Under the pieces are notes generated by a model. That model made no database searches. It saw only the letters and a list, made by a program, of their open reading frames with translations, and had not been told where the DNA came from. Shown here one piece after another: positions 1 to 29,459 of a stretch of 64,000 nucleotides of DNA (position 1 is its first letter; each line of letters opens with the position of its first letter). Location of the stretch: contig WPIO01000051.1 of the NCBI GenBank assembly GCA_009760855.2, positions 2,905,501 through 2,969,500 of the forward strand, in the 5' to 3' direction. The translations under genes and the position numbers were made by a program. This DNA is from Cristatella mucedo (Eukaryota > Bryozoa > Phylactolaemata > Cristatellidae).

Positions 1-18095
<18,095 letters not shown>

Positions 18096-20037
18096 ATAGC
18101 TTATGACTGAGAAAGATCATCGGATATTGACCTAGTGGCGAGCCCGGTCTTCTGTCAGGCAAGGACTTAATACCTCGACCTGGGCCGTAAAGTGCTCAAA
18201 TCTTACCTTCAGTCTCTTCTGTTTTTGACTTTGTCATGAGCGAGGTGAGGCGTTTGCTGAGCTTTGACCGCACGAACCTTGTGAGCCCCTTCAGTCTTTC
18301 CCTTTTGTAGTGTGTGTCGTTTGTTACGTATCTGCTCAGTTTCGGTAGTGCGACACTGAGTGGCTTCCTTTGTTGCTTGTTTTTCTCGTTGTCTGCGATT
18401 GGTATGCTTAAATTTGCCTGCTCTGTTTTTTTATTCCCAATTCATTGCTTTAAAAACTCGCCGCCGCTCCACTGTGGCAAGCTTAAACCACGAGTTTTAT
18501 GTGGAAACTAGCTTGCACCCATTAAAAATCGTGGAAAACTCCATTTTGCTTTTTAAGGCAGGCTTGGTTGTAAGCTGGCGAGCCTGCCCTACTGACTGTC
18601 AAGCTTAGAGCTCTTATTTGTCATCGTCGAATAGGGAATGACCATTGAGTTGGATTTAAAGGAACGTAAGGATATGCTGATCATCTTAAAATTTATATAA
18701 GCTATTTAGTATGCCCGTGTTAAGTATCACGGGCAGATTCTATTGATGCATGTCCATCGCTTACAAAAGGCAGGAGCAGTATTACTTCCGGAAGTCAGGC
18801 TCAGTCTGACATATGCCAACTCAGCTGGTCTTTGCAGAAAGCGCTGGAAACGCCGGCCCCACTTTAGGCTGCAGACAGCAACGAGAGTCATAGTGCAGTG
18901 AGCCAAGCTGTTGGAATGTCAAGGCCACCCTTTGAGCAATCCTTAAAATTCATAGTCCTGGGAAGTTAAGTCTTCAATTTCAACTATGAGAGCAGTTGCG
19001 AATGCCGATTAGCACATTATCTCCCCCTTTTTGGCATTCGTAATTGCTGCGCCGATACTTACTATTAATATATCACTCAATGTTAACATGTCTAACCTAT
19101 ATAGACATCTTATTGTGTAAGCAAAAAAATGTGCCTTTACCACCCCAGTTTAACACGTGCAATTGTATTTTCTCGTATTTCCTTAACTATGTAATTTCAG
19201 GAAGTACTATGTTAACTGCCACGCTTGGTAAGGAAGCATTGCGGCTCTAACCCGAAAACGTTTGCAATGACGTAAGAAAATTAGGTCGACCAAAGCAAGG
19301 CACGCCTTTCGTGTGGACGTTAAATCGGCTTCGCAGTGCTGCTTAGTCACCGATTTCAAGGCCTCGATGGCAGTTTCACATGGTTTCTCGGTTCTTTGCT
19401 AAATTAAAAAAATATTAATCGATATCTTTAAAATGCCTTTGCGTATGTAGTAAGGCGGTTGGCTTCATTTAGAACCTGGACGTGATGTAAGCATTCGAAA
19501 CCAATAAACTTATTCGATGCATTTTTGGCTCATCTTTTACAAGCCGATATGATGGCATGTACCATCTTGCACTGGTATTTCTTTCTGACGTGGTTCACAC
19601 TGAGGCGAATGCCCATTTTAATCTGCCCTTGATTACAGTTTTGTCACCCGACAAAAAAAAAGAAGTATAAAAAATGGCCATTATTCCCTACAAACTGCTT
19701 TTGTGACCAGGACAGCGATTAACTTGAAATTTACCCATTTGCTATGAGAAAACTGACAAATTCGCATCTCCAGGTTCTCGTTTAGTTAAGTTAGTAGAAC
19801 AGCTGTAAAATCAAAATTAACATGTATGTACACTCGAAGGCATACGAAAATGACCACTCAAAGGGGCCTAGGAAAGCGAAGATGTTCTAGATTTGCCGCC
19901 ATACTGCAAATCGCTTTCTTGAAGAAGCTCCGAAACATAGTTTCACATTTTGCTTTCGTCATACGAAAATTGTACCCGACCGCATTCTCCGTCCTGTTCA
20001 GCTTCTCGTTGAATCCGTCAAACTCGACGATCTGTGG
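18096..20037. other. Intergenic region without recognised features
   Basis: Moderately AT-rich. Only short reading frames without recognisable motifs; no RNA gene, no clear repeat. Confidence 0.6.
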
Positions 20038-20870
20038 TCCGACGAAGATGCTTTCATAATAATAATAATAATGCACTTGATAAAGCGCCCTCAGAGAACT
20101 CAAATCTCTCTCTCTCTAGGCGCTTTACATTTGCTGTAAAGTGAAATGCAATTGAATGGTAAGTAAAATCATGCTTGAAAAAAACAAACGAAATGAATAA
20201 TATGGTTAGGGGTGACATGCACAGGGTCAGCATGCAAATGTGGTTAGTGGCAGCATGCACAGTGTCAGCACGAATAAGCACATCAAGGACGAATCACAGG
20301 GACCCACTAAATGCTATCCTAAATAGGTGTGTTTTAAGTTCCTTTTAAATATGGTCAGGTCAGGGGATGTTCTGACGCAAGTCGGGAGTGAGTTCCAGGC
20401 TTTGGGAGCATGCAAACTAAATGCACGGTCTCCAAAGGATTTGAGGTTTGTACGAGGTATTTGTAGACTGTTGGATTCCGAAAAGCGGGTGGTACGATGC
20501 TTGGCCTGGTGGGGGAGTATATCTGACAGATAGGTTGGAGCCATAGAATGAAGGGACCTAAAAGTGAGCGACAAAACCTTGAAGTCAATCCGTTGCTTGA
20601 CTGGTAGCCAGTGCAGGTCGGCGAGAAGTGGAGTAATGCGGCAACTGCGACGCCCACGGCAGACACGCCTCGGCTAACAGACACGCCTCGGCTGCGCCGA
20701 GTTTTGCACCAGCTGCAATCGCCTGATCGCACGTGCTGGTATCGATCTTTGCCGCCGACAGCAGTAGAAATATATGTGGGATGTATTTTAAAGCTGCTGA
20801 CTCATTGTCTAGAGTCTTGACATATTGCTCGATGAGGCCTAGCCTGATGTGCAATAGTGGCATCAGTACC
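20038..20870 (-). repeat. Family B non-LTR retrotransposon, 5'-truncated
   Basis: Read on the minus strand, 20314-20574 encodes SLTFRSLHSMAPTYLSDI and APKAWNSLPTCVRTSPDL, the conserved C-terminal block after the reverse transcriptase in CR1/L2-like elements. The 3' trailer contains TGTAAAGCGCCTAGAG, TTCTCTGAGGGCGCTTT and a terminal ATT array at 20058-20073. The 5' side decays near 20870. Confidence 0.75.
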
Positions 20871-20944
20871 TTCCGAAGGTCTACCAGTGGCTTCCACCCG
20901 ACGTCGTTTTTCCCTATAGAAAATTCGGTCTGCTGTGGCCACTC

Positions 20945-21540
20945 TCATTTGTGATAGACCCCCCCCCCCAGTGCCCCTGCTGACCCATAGCCAAGGAAAA
21001 GAGGGAAACTTAGTAAAACTTACTTAGACGTACACCAGGAATAAAGCCGCTTTGAAGTGTCCAATGACCTCTCATAGTCCCCATATTTCAGAGCACTGGG
21101 CAACATCTTGACGCCATTGTAGGCCTTTGTTGCGGTGCACGGAGTGACCTGCAGGGGAGAGATGAGTACTTTTTCCCATTGTAAAGCAGCATGGCATTGA
21201 GGCTCTTGGGTGAACAGGCACCATTCACTCGGGTTACAGGTGATTCGTATAGCCTCGAATAGACCGGCCACATTTTTTTGCAGAAGCATAGCCCATCTTA
21301 TCTATTGAACAAGCTGGGAAAAGTTTTGTGACGATTTCTCTCATCTGCTACTTTCGAGCTTTCCTCAAGTTTCCTCCAAAAACTGACCTGACCAAGTTCA
21401 ATCTACTACTACTTGAACCTAGAAATGTCAGAAAAGCCTCAGCGTTGGTGTCAGGTCAGTTTGTTGAGGCTTTTCTGGTTGGAGAAGTGTGACTTTCTCT
21501 CCTAAGCCAAATCTGTGAGATTAAAATCTAGGTCTCCAAT
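20945..21540 (-). repeat. Relic of a transposon-associated gene family (unnamed)
   Basis: Minus-strand fragments in several frames: NPSEWCLFTQ, MLLYNGKKYSSLP, GHSVHRNKGLQ and FTKFPSFPWLW. They resemble, in order, a repeated uncharacterised protein family common in invertebrate genomes (EWRLFIDSSK, LLHNGN, GHSVH, TK-P-FLCLWDSR pattern, from memory). Many stops; not a live gene. The family name is uncertain. Confidence 0.35.
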
Positions 21541-22585
21541 ATCGTCCTCGCTGTCTGACCTGCAGCGACTTTTGAATGCGGCTAGTCCCTCTCCTCGAGG
21601 GTGAGGGGCGGAGAGCTTCGGACTAACCTGTGGAATTGGGACAATAGAGAAAGAAATGTGTAGATACACGATGGGAGGCGTGATTGTTTCGGCTCTACGT
21701 TTGGAATGGTCCGCACACGGAAGTATCAGTTGCTCGGGTGGTCAGTCGGTCTTCGCCACATTTTTGGGATAGTAAACTTTGCGGCTCTGTTTTACCCTGT
21801 ACTAGGCTTTAAACAGAATACGTGGACAAAATTTAATAATGGTACTCCACACTTAACTTCAAATTAATGTGCAAGAACTTCCATCCATTGCCAGTAGCAA
21901 CTGTTAACTTTACCATTAAGAGTTCTCTAGCAAGTTATTAAGTAAAATGAGGTGCACAGGGTTTGTCTTGATTACCGATAAGTATGTCCAAGCATGCTTC
22001 TTCATTGGCCTCGCTTACCTTAACAGACGCTTTCATAGAGTACTTCGTTTCTCGTGTCTTGCTAAATAGTCCACGCTCAAAGCAAAATTCGTCAGCTGGG
22101 TTCATACAATCTCTTGATGCCATATCGATTAACTACGGCAATGCAGCACTCCCTTAATTGCAATAGTATACACTAAAATGTTCAAACAGGCCGTATGCAT
22201 TTTTACACCTCTCTGGATTCAACTCTATAGTGTTACGTTCGTCTAATCCTCAGGTAGCAGCCCGTAATCCGTCCTGTAGGTGCGAGCTGGACGACTTCGA
22301 GCCGCAGCGAACTGGATTTCAAAAATATTATTGTCCTTACCACAGAAGCGAAACTTTTATGGATCATAGCTAGTATCTATTCAAAAGTAAGATTATCTGA
22401 GATGCGAGATTATCTGATTATGCGAGGCAACATGGCGGCATAACCTTGCCTGGACAAATTGTCTTGCCTCAGTACCGAATGACATCCCAGATATAGCCAA
22501 TGCATTTTGAAACTTCCGTCGGCTGCTGTTTCATAACCACTTGCATTTTATAATGCTTTTACGATACGTTAGCCGGGCTTCATGT

Positions 22586-23607
22586 ACTAATCATAATAAT
22601 AATATTTTTGTATCGTGCCCTCAGAGAAGTGAATCTCTTTCTAGGTACTTTACATATGCTGTATAGAAAGCATTACCAAATTATTGGTCATAACATACCC
22701 AGCAGCAGGCATAGCGTAAGTAGGTTCGTGCACACGAAGAACTAATCACAAACACCCAACATATGCTGTAATAAACAGGTGCGTTTTCAGCTTCTTTTTA
22801 AGTGTCGTCATGTCTGAAGACGCTGTGAGGTGCTGCAATAGTGCGTTCGATGCTTTGGGATCATAGGAACTAAAGGTACGGTGTCCAACGGTTTTGAGGT
22901 TCGTACAAGGTATGGCTGAATGACTCGAATCAGAGCCAGAGAATGAAGGGACCTACAAGTAAGGGACAGAACTTTGAAGCCGATGCGCTGTTTGATTAGG
23001 AGCCAGTGTATGTCGGCGAGCAGTGGTGTGATGTGGCAATTACGGCGCTCACGACAGATGGGCCTAGATGCTAAGTTTTGCACCAACTGTAAGCGCCTAA
23101 CTGCATTCGCAGGGAGACCAGCAAGCAGTAAGTTACAGAAGTTAATGCGGGATGTCACAAATGCATGGAACAATTTGGCTGTAGTATCCTCTTCTAACAA
23201 CGAAAGCCCGAATGTCGCAATGCTACGTAGCTGAAAGTTCGCAGACTTGACCGTGGGGCCAATGTGGTCGTTTAATGAAGGGTCCCTTTGGAACAGAACG
23301 CCTAGATTTCGGGCAGATATTACAGGAGATACGATACGATACGGCAGAGCCGATTTTGAGCGTTATATTTTCCAATTTATAAATGACACTTGGTTTGCCC
23401 ATAACTAGTAAGTTGGTTGTATCATCGTTCAATTTAACAAATTTTGCTGCCATGAATGTGCGGATGTCATCAATATATTGAGCAAGGTAGTAGAAAAAAT
23501 TCGACTTGCTGGAGGGCTGGGAGGAATCAAAGCTTTCAAGTACAACTGAGTGTCATATCTTAGAAGTAAAAACCTATATGTAAATTATATATATATATAT
23601 ATATATN

Positions 23608-23659
<52 letters not shown>

Positions 23660-24040
23660 CATTTGCATGGTGCCATAAGAAAAAATAATCTCTGTTCAGG
23701 CACTTCATATATCCCACGGGGCTCGAGCCCACGATCTTGGCCAGACCTTGATCGGGCGAGCACCTTAACCACTGGGCCAAACCGGCCTTTCGCCTTGATT
23801 GTGCTTGACGATCACATCGGCAAGCGGGGAGTAGAAACTGTGAAAAGAAGCGGACCGAGCACAGGGCCTTGAGGTACCCCGTACTTAAGTGGTTCATCGG
23901 ATGATGTCCGTTCACATCAATGCTCTGGAGTCTCCTACGGAGATAGGACCTGAACCATTACAGTGCAGTGCCAGTGATGCCCAGGCGAGATTCGAGTCGC
24001 TCAAGAAGGACTTTGTGACAAATAGTATCAAATTCTGCCG
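22586..24040 (-). repeat. Family B non-LTR retrotransposon with RT remains, interrupted by a SINE
   Basis: Minus strand. 3' tail with ATT array near 22589-22600. At 22808-23200 it encodes HAFVTSRINFCNLLLAGLP and the C-terminal repeat-like block. At 23223-23580 it carries the region after the RT catalytic motif (DTQLYLKA, KFVKLNDDTTNLLVMGKP). At 23815-24040 it carries the upstream RT segment ending near GPVLGPLLF. The two RT halves are separated by a SINE and (AT)n tract at 23586-23800. Not functional. Confidence 0.65.
23586..23800 (-). repeat. tRNA-like SINE with (AT)n tail
   Basis: On the minus strand: a TGGCCCAGTGGTTAAGGTGC A-box-like start and a GGGCTCGAGCCC B-box-like block, then AGTGCCTGAACAGAGAT and an (AT)n tail at 23586-23656 that contains the N at 23607. 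The same family is seen on the plus strand at 62983-63139. Confidence 0.75.
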
Positions 24041-24312
24041 AAAGATTAAGCAGTTCTACACCCGTTATACACCCCATTTCAAGCTTTCTGATTCACAGGC
24101 TTGGACCTTTCTGGGCGTGCAGGGAAGTGTTTACGTCCTGTTAGCTGGCTCTAGACCTGCAACTTGGCAACCAGTTGTTGTTACCAAATATATCCGGTGC
24201 AGTTACACTAGTTTTGCGGATATTTGGGCTGTAATTCTTTGTTGCTGGACTAGCACTCCAGTCTCGCACAGCTTAAGGAAATACCAAGGTCATTCTAGAG
24301 CCATGATGTAAC

Positions 24313-24440
24313 ACTAGGTAAGGCAGTTGCTTTTTACGACCTCGGACCGAGGTCGTTGGTTCGAATCCTGCGATGGATGATCCTTTCATTCCCGCTGCAA
24401 GGCTCTTCTATCACTCTAAAAAAGAGGCTGTTGGATCAGC
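24313..24440 (+). repeat. tRNA-like SINE fragment
   Basis: AGGTCGTTGGTTCGAATCCT resembles a tRNA B-box. The upstream A-box half is degenerate and the body ATGGATGATCCTTTC resembles the SINE at 33.7 kb. Confidence 0.5.
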
Positions 24441-25848
24441 TAGTGTTTTTTTAGAGAGAATATTCGGCTAAGTTTAGTGGGCGAGGTAAATACGTACCAT
24501 TCGTCTGGCTGCCTTAATCTATTTTCGCACTCGACATGCGTAACACGTAGCGATCGCATCTAGCAGTGTTGTGCCGCACAACGGCTCGAAGTTCCCCTTT
24601 TCGAGTTAAGCCCAGAACCCGAAGAAACGAGGAGCTTAGGCTCTTTGCCCCTGAATTGACACCCAAATCCCGAAAACCATCGGTCGATGTAGGTGCTGCA
24701 CGGATGTTATATGCGTGCAGCTGCATTCAGCGAGCAGCGCGTGTAGATGTGCTTGCTCAGGCAGCGAGTGCTGAATTAGCTCTTGGCTACACTGCCAGCT
24801 TGTTCATTCTTGTCCGCGACGGAGTTAAAAGGCCATCTGTAAAACCTGGCAGCCAGTTCAGTAAAATAACAACGTGCACCGACGTGTGCCTTTGATCTGG
24901 AAGCCACATTCGTCTGCATACCGCCAATTGACACCGGTGCTGGGAGTTGTTCTGCAAGGAACCGCGTGAGGTTAAGGAACGTCTGAAGTCGGCTCGAGAG
25001 CAAGATACACTACGTGCTCCCGTAACTTTGAAATCGATAACTACAATTAAACCACGGTGAACTTTCGATCGGCCTACTCCTCACATATCTTGGCCTCGGT
25101 ATGACCCGACCTCTGGTGGATTCAAGTCTCTCGTGCACGCCTAGTGGCCTTTGAGGTGGATTCAGGATCTGGGGGCAGAGGTACCTTAAGAGTAGTGGTA
25201 CTCTGGATCAGTCGACCGCAAGTGATGCCTTATCAATTGCAAGACCTCAAGCGCCCACCGCACACACCATCGCATGTTGCAGTGATTTTCAGTGTGGGCG
25301 TCACCCCCTTGGAGAAAATTAAGAGTCCGAGCAGGAGCGTGGAGTTGGCGACGCCCAGGTCAATGCTTGTTGGAATCGCATACTCGTAGGAGCGCTTACT
25401 TCCGGATCCAGCCACCTCTTCTGCAAGCTTTTAGGGGTTTCGAAAGACAGGTGAAGGAGGCAAAGTCTTAGTCGCGGCATCTTCTTGGAACGAAATTAAA
25501 AGGGATGTAAGAAAATCACTAATCGAACTCATCTAGAATACCTGCGCTGATCGACAGTGGCGCCAACTTTCTTCACCTTCTGCTCGAAGGGAAGCGGGCC
25601 ATACTACCGGTGCTTTGTGCCTAGGATGACCTACGTTTACACGTCAAATATTTCCGGAAGTTACCAAATCGATAGGTCAGTGGTCTGGTACAACATCTTA
25701 GTACACAGTTGCTAGCATCACACACTGCACGACACATGAGAAGCCTTCACGCCCATCTCCCCAGCCATTCTTTGGACAATCCCATTGCCTGCCCCTATCT
25801 CCCCTTGTGACGCTTACTTAATTTTGGACCTCGCACATTTTCGTATGC
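24441..25848. other. Intergenic region without recognised features
   Basis: The longest plus-strand reading frame (24566-24895, 109 codons) has no recognisable motif and an equally plausible antisense frame. No repeat boundaries seen. Confidence 0.5.
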
Positions 25849-26395
25849 TGATGCTAATTGCTTCAAGCCATCGCATATTGTCGCTCACTTTTAGGTCCCT
25901 TCATTCTATGGCTCCAGCCTATCTCTCCGACATACACCCCCATCAGGCCAAGCATCGTACCACCCGCTTTTCGGAATCCAACAGTCTACAAATACCTCGT
26001 ACAAACCTCAAATCCTTTGGAGACCGTGCATTTAGTTCGTATGCTCCCAAGGCCTGGAACTCCCTCCCGACCTGCGTCAGAACATCCCCTGACCTGACCA
26101 CATTTAAAAGGAACTTAAAACACACCTATTTAGGACAGCATTTAGTGGATCCCTGTGATCCGTCCTTGATGTGCTTATGCGTGCTGACACTGTGCATGCT
26201 GCCACTAACCACATTTGCATGCTGACCCTGTGCATGTCACCCCTAACCATGTTATTCATTTTGTTTGTTTTTCAAGCATGATTTTACTTACCATTTAATT
26301 GCATTTCCCTTTGCAGCAAATGTAAAGCGCCTAGAAAGAGATTAAGTTCTCTGAGGGCGCTTTATCAAGTACATTATTATTATTATTATTATTAT
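25849..26395 (+). repeat. Family B non-LTR retrotransposon 3' end
   Basis: Plus strand. 25785-26225 stays open through ILSLTFRSLHSMAPAYLSDI and APKAWNSLPTCVRTSPDL, nearly identical to the minus-strand copy at 20.3 kb. The trailer has GTAAAGCGCCTAGAAAG, TTCTCTGAGGGCGCTTT and an ATT array (26375-26393). The best preserved tail in the window. Confidence 0.8.
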
Positions 26396-27404
26396 AATCG
26401 CACTCCACCGTCGAAGCCACGAACGGCAGCTGCCTAACGGATGCTATAATAATCAGCCCTCGAAAGAACTGGTGAAGCATGCATCGCGTAACGCCTCCGA
26501 CAATATTTTCTTCTCAGGTCTCTGACCAATCTCTAATTGCATCTCGCTGTCACAGAGGCGTTTTACCCAGGCTGGATTTAACCTTGACCTTGGTGTACCG
26601 CGCCGCCATGCTTGTTCAGAGGCCTTATGCTTTGCAATGACTCACCCTATCATAAGCGGTTTGCTTTGATTTACTCTTTAGCCAACCTTAGCGCTGTTGC
26701 TACAGAGAGTTGAAGTTAAACAAGCTTGGCTGGCAAATATTAGGCACCGTGGCACATTGCGTATGCTTTTCAGAGATTCGCGAACGGAAAATGAAATAGC
26801 GACACCGAAAGCTAGATGGCAGCAGACCCTGTGCGCCTGCCCTAAGGAAGACGGAACTAGTCAAGCTTAGAAATTCATTGCAGTGACAGAAAACTACTAG
26901 GTAACCATCATAGCCATATTAAATTTCTCTAGCCACAATTTCTCTACCATAAAGTTGCTAGCAGAATAATGCTGCTATTTTAGATGTTGGCCTGACTCGG
27001 GCGTTCAGTGCTGAAACGAGAAGGGGCTAAAACTGCCTCATCATACGTCTGGCTTATGACGGGCGAGGCTGGCGCTGCTACGACCGCTGCTAATCCTTCC
27101 TTTTAGCCGAGACTCTACCTTTAGCCCCTCTTGGAAGGTCGCTATTCCCTTCGGGTGGCTCCCGGGTAACCAGCGAGGGGCTCGCCGTCGGCGAAAGCTG
27201 TTGCCTGGGGACAAGCTTGTAGGTGGGGACAGAGCGAGCTTCTTGGTCTGCCCTCACCGAGGGCCGCCAGGCTTAGGCGGATGCTGCGACAGCGAATGCG
27301 GCATCGTTTCGCATGGACACAGCCAACTAACTCTCAACCATGGGCACTGCGCCCACTGCATAAAGTTACACGTAGTAGCTAGCGTCAGCAGAGCCGTAAG
27401 TCGT
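26396..27404. other. Intergenic region without recognised features
   Basis: No protein motif, RNA gene or repeat supported. A GC-rich stretch at 27050-27300 has short reading frames only. Confidence 0.5.
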
Positions 27405-27535
27405 GAACACCAAACCTGAATCCTAAACACTAAACCACAAACCCAAAATACACAATAACTAAATATCCCAAGCAAGCCCGAAATTGTAAGTCCTACGCAC
27501 AAGGCGTCAAACCATAATCACAAACCCTAAGATCG
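27405..27535 (-). repeat. Degenerate telomere-like CCCTAAA repeats
   Basis: Irregular CCTAAAC, CTAAACCA, CAAACCC and ACCCTAA units. On the minus strand they read as TTTAGGG-like variants, matching in kind the blocks at 56447-56493 and 56902-57055. Confidence 0.5.
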
Positions 27536-27593
27536 CTTTTGACGTCGTTTCTAAAAAGGCTGCTTGACGGCGGCTGCATCGGAACACTCGTAG

Positions 27594-27750
27594 TAGCGAG
27601 TCACCGAAAGTTGGTGAACGGGTTTGTCCCCAGGGGTAAGAAGCTTACTTTTAACAACCCACGACGTGGCGGGCTCGAGTCTTGCGAGCATACTGTTTGT
27701 AAAGCGCCCGGACTGAGATTACCTTCTACTAGGGCGCTATGCGGATTAGT
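27594..27750 (+). repeat. tRNA-like SINE fragment
   Basis: GGCGGGCTCGAGTCTTGC is B-box-like, followed by a body containing TGTAAAGCGCCCGGA and AGGGCGCTATG, a short inverted pair like that of the non-LTR tails. Confidence 0.4.
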
Positions 27751-28734
27751 TATATTTTTAAAATCATATTTCAATTATAGGCACCAAGGGATTTATCCGA
27801 CCAAGGAACGCGTTCGTTCTTGCACGAGTTTAAAAAGTCTAGCGTCGCAGAGTTAACCTTCGGCGTGGACGTTCAGTGCACACCCGTTTTCTAGAACTGG
27901 CGCGTCGTGAAAATTAAACTTTAAAATAATTTTCGCTTTCTAGCTTTTTTCCAAGCTCCATAAAGACCTGATTTGTACGTGGGTCTAAAGCATCTTCGGG
28001 GCGCAGCAAGCAGCAGGCTCGACGGCAAGGGTGCGGGGTGGGTAAAAGCTTTTATTTAGAGCGTCCAAAGATACAAAGCGAGTTGCGTGCACTTCCGCCG
28101 TGCAACTCTCTCTGAAAAAAAAGGTTTTGATTGCTAAATTAACAGATACAGTGATAAGCTGAAATAGCAAACAATTTAGAGTAATTTTCCTGAGGGTTAA
28201 CTCTCTTTGACAAAACTCATTGCGTTCCTCGAGTCCAAGCTTTCCCGAGACAAGCGAGACCAGCTTTCTCCTGCTAGTGCTTGGTGCTTGCTGCTTGCTG
28301 CAGGCGTGTCGCTCTCCTTCGCTGTCGTGTCGCTCTCCTTCGATTAGAAATCAGATCTGTACACTTGTAAACATCTGTACATCTGTACACTAGTAAACTT
28401 CCTGCGATTCGATACCGAGCGACAACTCGTCGTGCAGAGCGACAGAGCGACAGGGGAGCGGCAGCTCTCTCGCAGAGGCATTTTTTCTTGCGCTGTCTTC
28501 GCTCCTCGCCAAATAACAGGTGTCAGTGGCTGCACCCGAAGCCCGGGAAACGAGTGAGGCAGTTGAATGTAAAGGCAATTCTCAGTAGCTGAATAAAAAG
28601 GCCTCCGGTCCATCGGGTGCAGCGACCGAGGAAGAACGCAAAGCGCTGGGCCGGAACAGGTGGCCGCTGGCGCAGCGCGGCCTTTCGGAGCCGTTTTCGG
28701 CCGGGACACATGCAACATCCTCAATCGCATAGAA

Positions 28735-28815
28735 CTTATAAATTGCCTCGTGCAGGACTCGAACCCGCGACCTGAAGGGTCACTAAGTGTGAGCACCCTA
28801 TTCCTTGGCTAAGAC
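28735..28815 (-). repeat. tRNA-like SINE head
   Basis: On the minus strand GGGTCTTAGCCAAGGAATAG is followed by a GCGGGTTCGAGTCCTGC B-box-like block. A related copy lies at 33700-33825. The acceptor stem does not pair, so a functional tRNA is not claimed. Confidence 0.55.
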
Positions 28816-29240
28816 CCGGTGAACCCAAACTCTAGATTTGTCAATTAGTACAGCACTTACAAATACAGCAATTGTAAACGCAAGAGTTACAAAAACTGGC
28901 TCTATTTAAAATTGAACAGCTACACAAAACCCGTCAGGTTTCGGACGCTCCGTTGCGGCCTGCTGGTGGTAATGATACTACAAAGACGTGCAAGCAGCAA
29001 CACGCGAAAAGGCCACAACAATTAATCACTTACAACAATTGACACACACAGAGGAGTGTTGGCGTTAGGAGCAGGCATCCACGACACACGGGGCGGGGCG
29101 GGGCGGGGCGGAGGGCCGCAGGAGGGGCGTATACCGCTAGATCGTGGCTGCACTGGCAGCGAGGCCGCACCGGGCGGACTCACTCGCTGCCTCGCCGCCG
29201 CCGGAACAAGGCAGCACAAGGCCTCTCTTCTGTCTGCGAT
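28816..29240. other. Intergenic region without recognised features
   Basis: GGGGC pentamer run at 29090-29112; otherwise no supported feature. Confidence 0.5.
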
Positions 29241-29360
29241 TTGACAGATGGACAGATCAGATAAGGTCTGATCAGATCTGAACAGATCGGATCAGATCTG
29301 ATCAGCGACAGATCTATCAGATCTTATCAGATCTCGCTGCAGATCTGTCCGCAGATATGT
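29241..29360. repeat. Palindromic AGATCT/TGATCA array 3' of the GPCR gene
   Basis: More than ten overlapping GATC-centred units (CAGATCTGATCAGAT type) occur in 120 nt. The array is largely self-complementary. It starts 100 nt downstream of the GPCR stop codon, so it could lie in the 3' UTR. A C10 run follows at 29370-29380. Confidence 0.8.
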
Positions 29361-29459
29361 CGGCGATTCCCCCCCCCCCCGACTGGCGGATTCCTTGATC
29401 TTACCGCACTACCGCAGACGACGACGACGCGCGGCGATCCGCTACCACCGCATGTATCT

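Noticed and set aside
24566-24895. A 109-codon protein gene
   Set aside because: No motif, a competing antisense frame, no splice context and no neighbouring promoter.
28344-28796. A 150-codon minus-strand gene
   Set aside because: It begins inside a SINE head and has no recognisable domain.
28735-28815. tRNA gene
   Set aside because: B-box-like sequence is present but no complete cloverleaf or paired acceptor stem; related sequences at 24.3 and 33.7 kb indicate a SINE.
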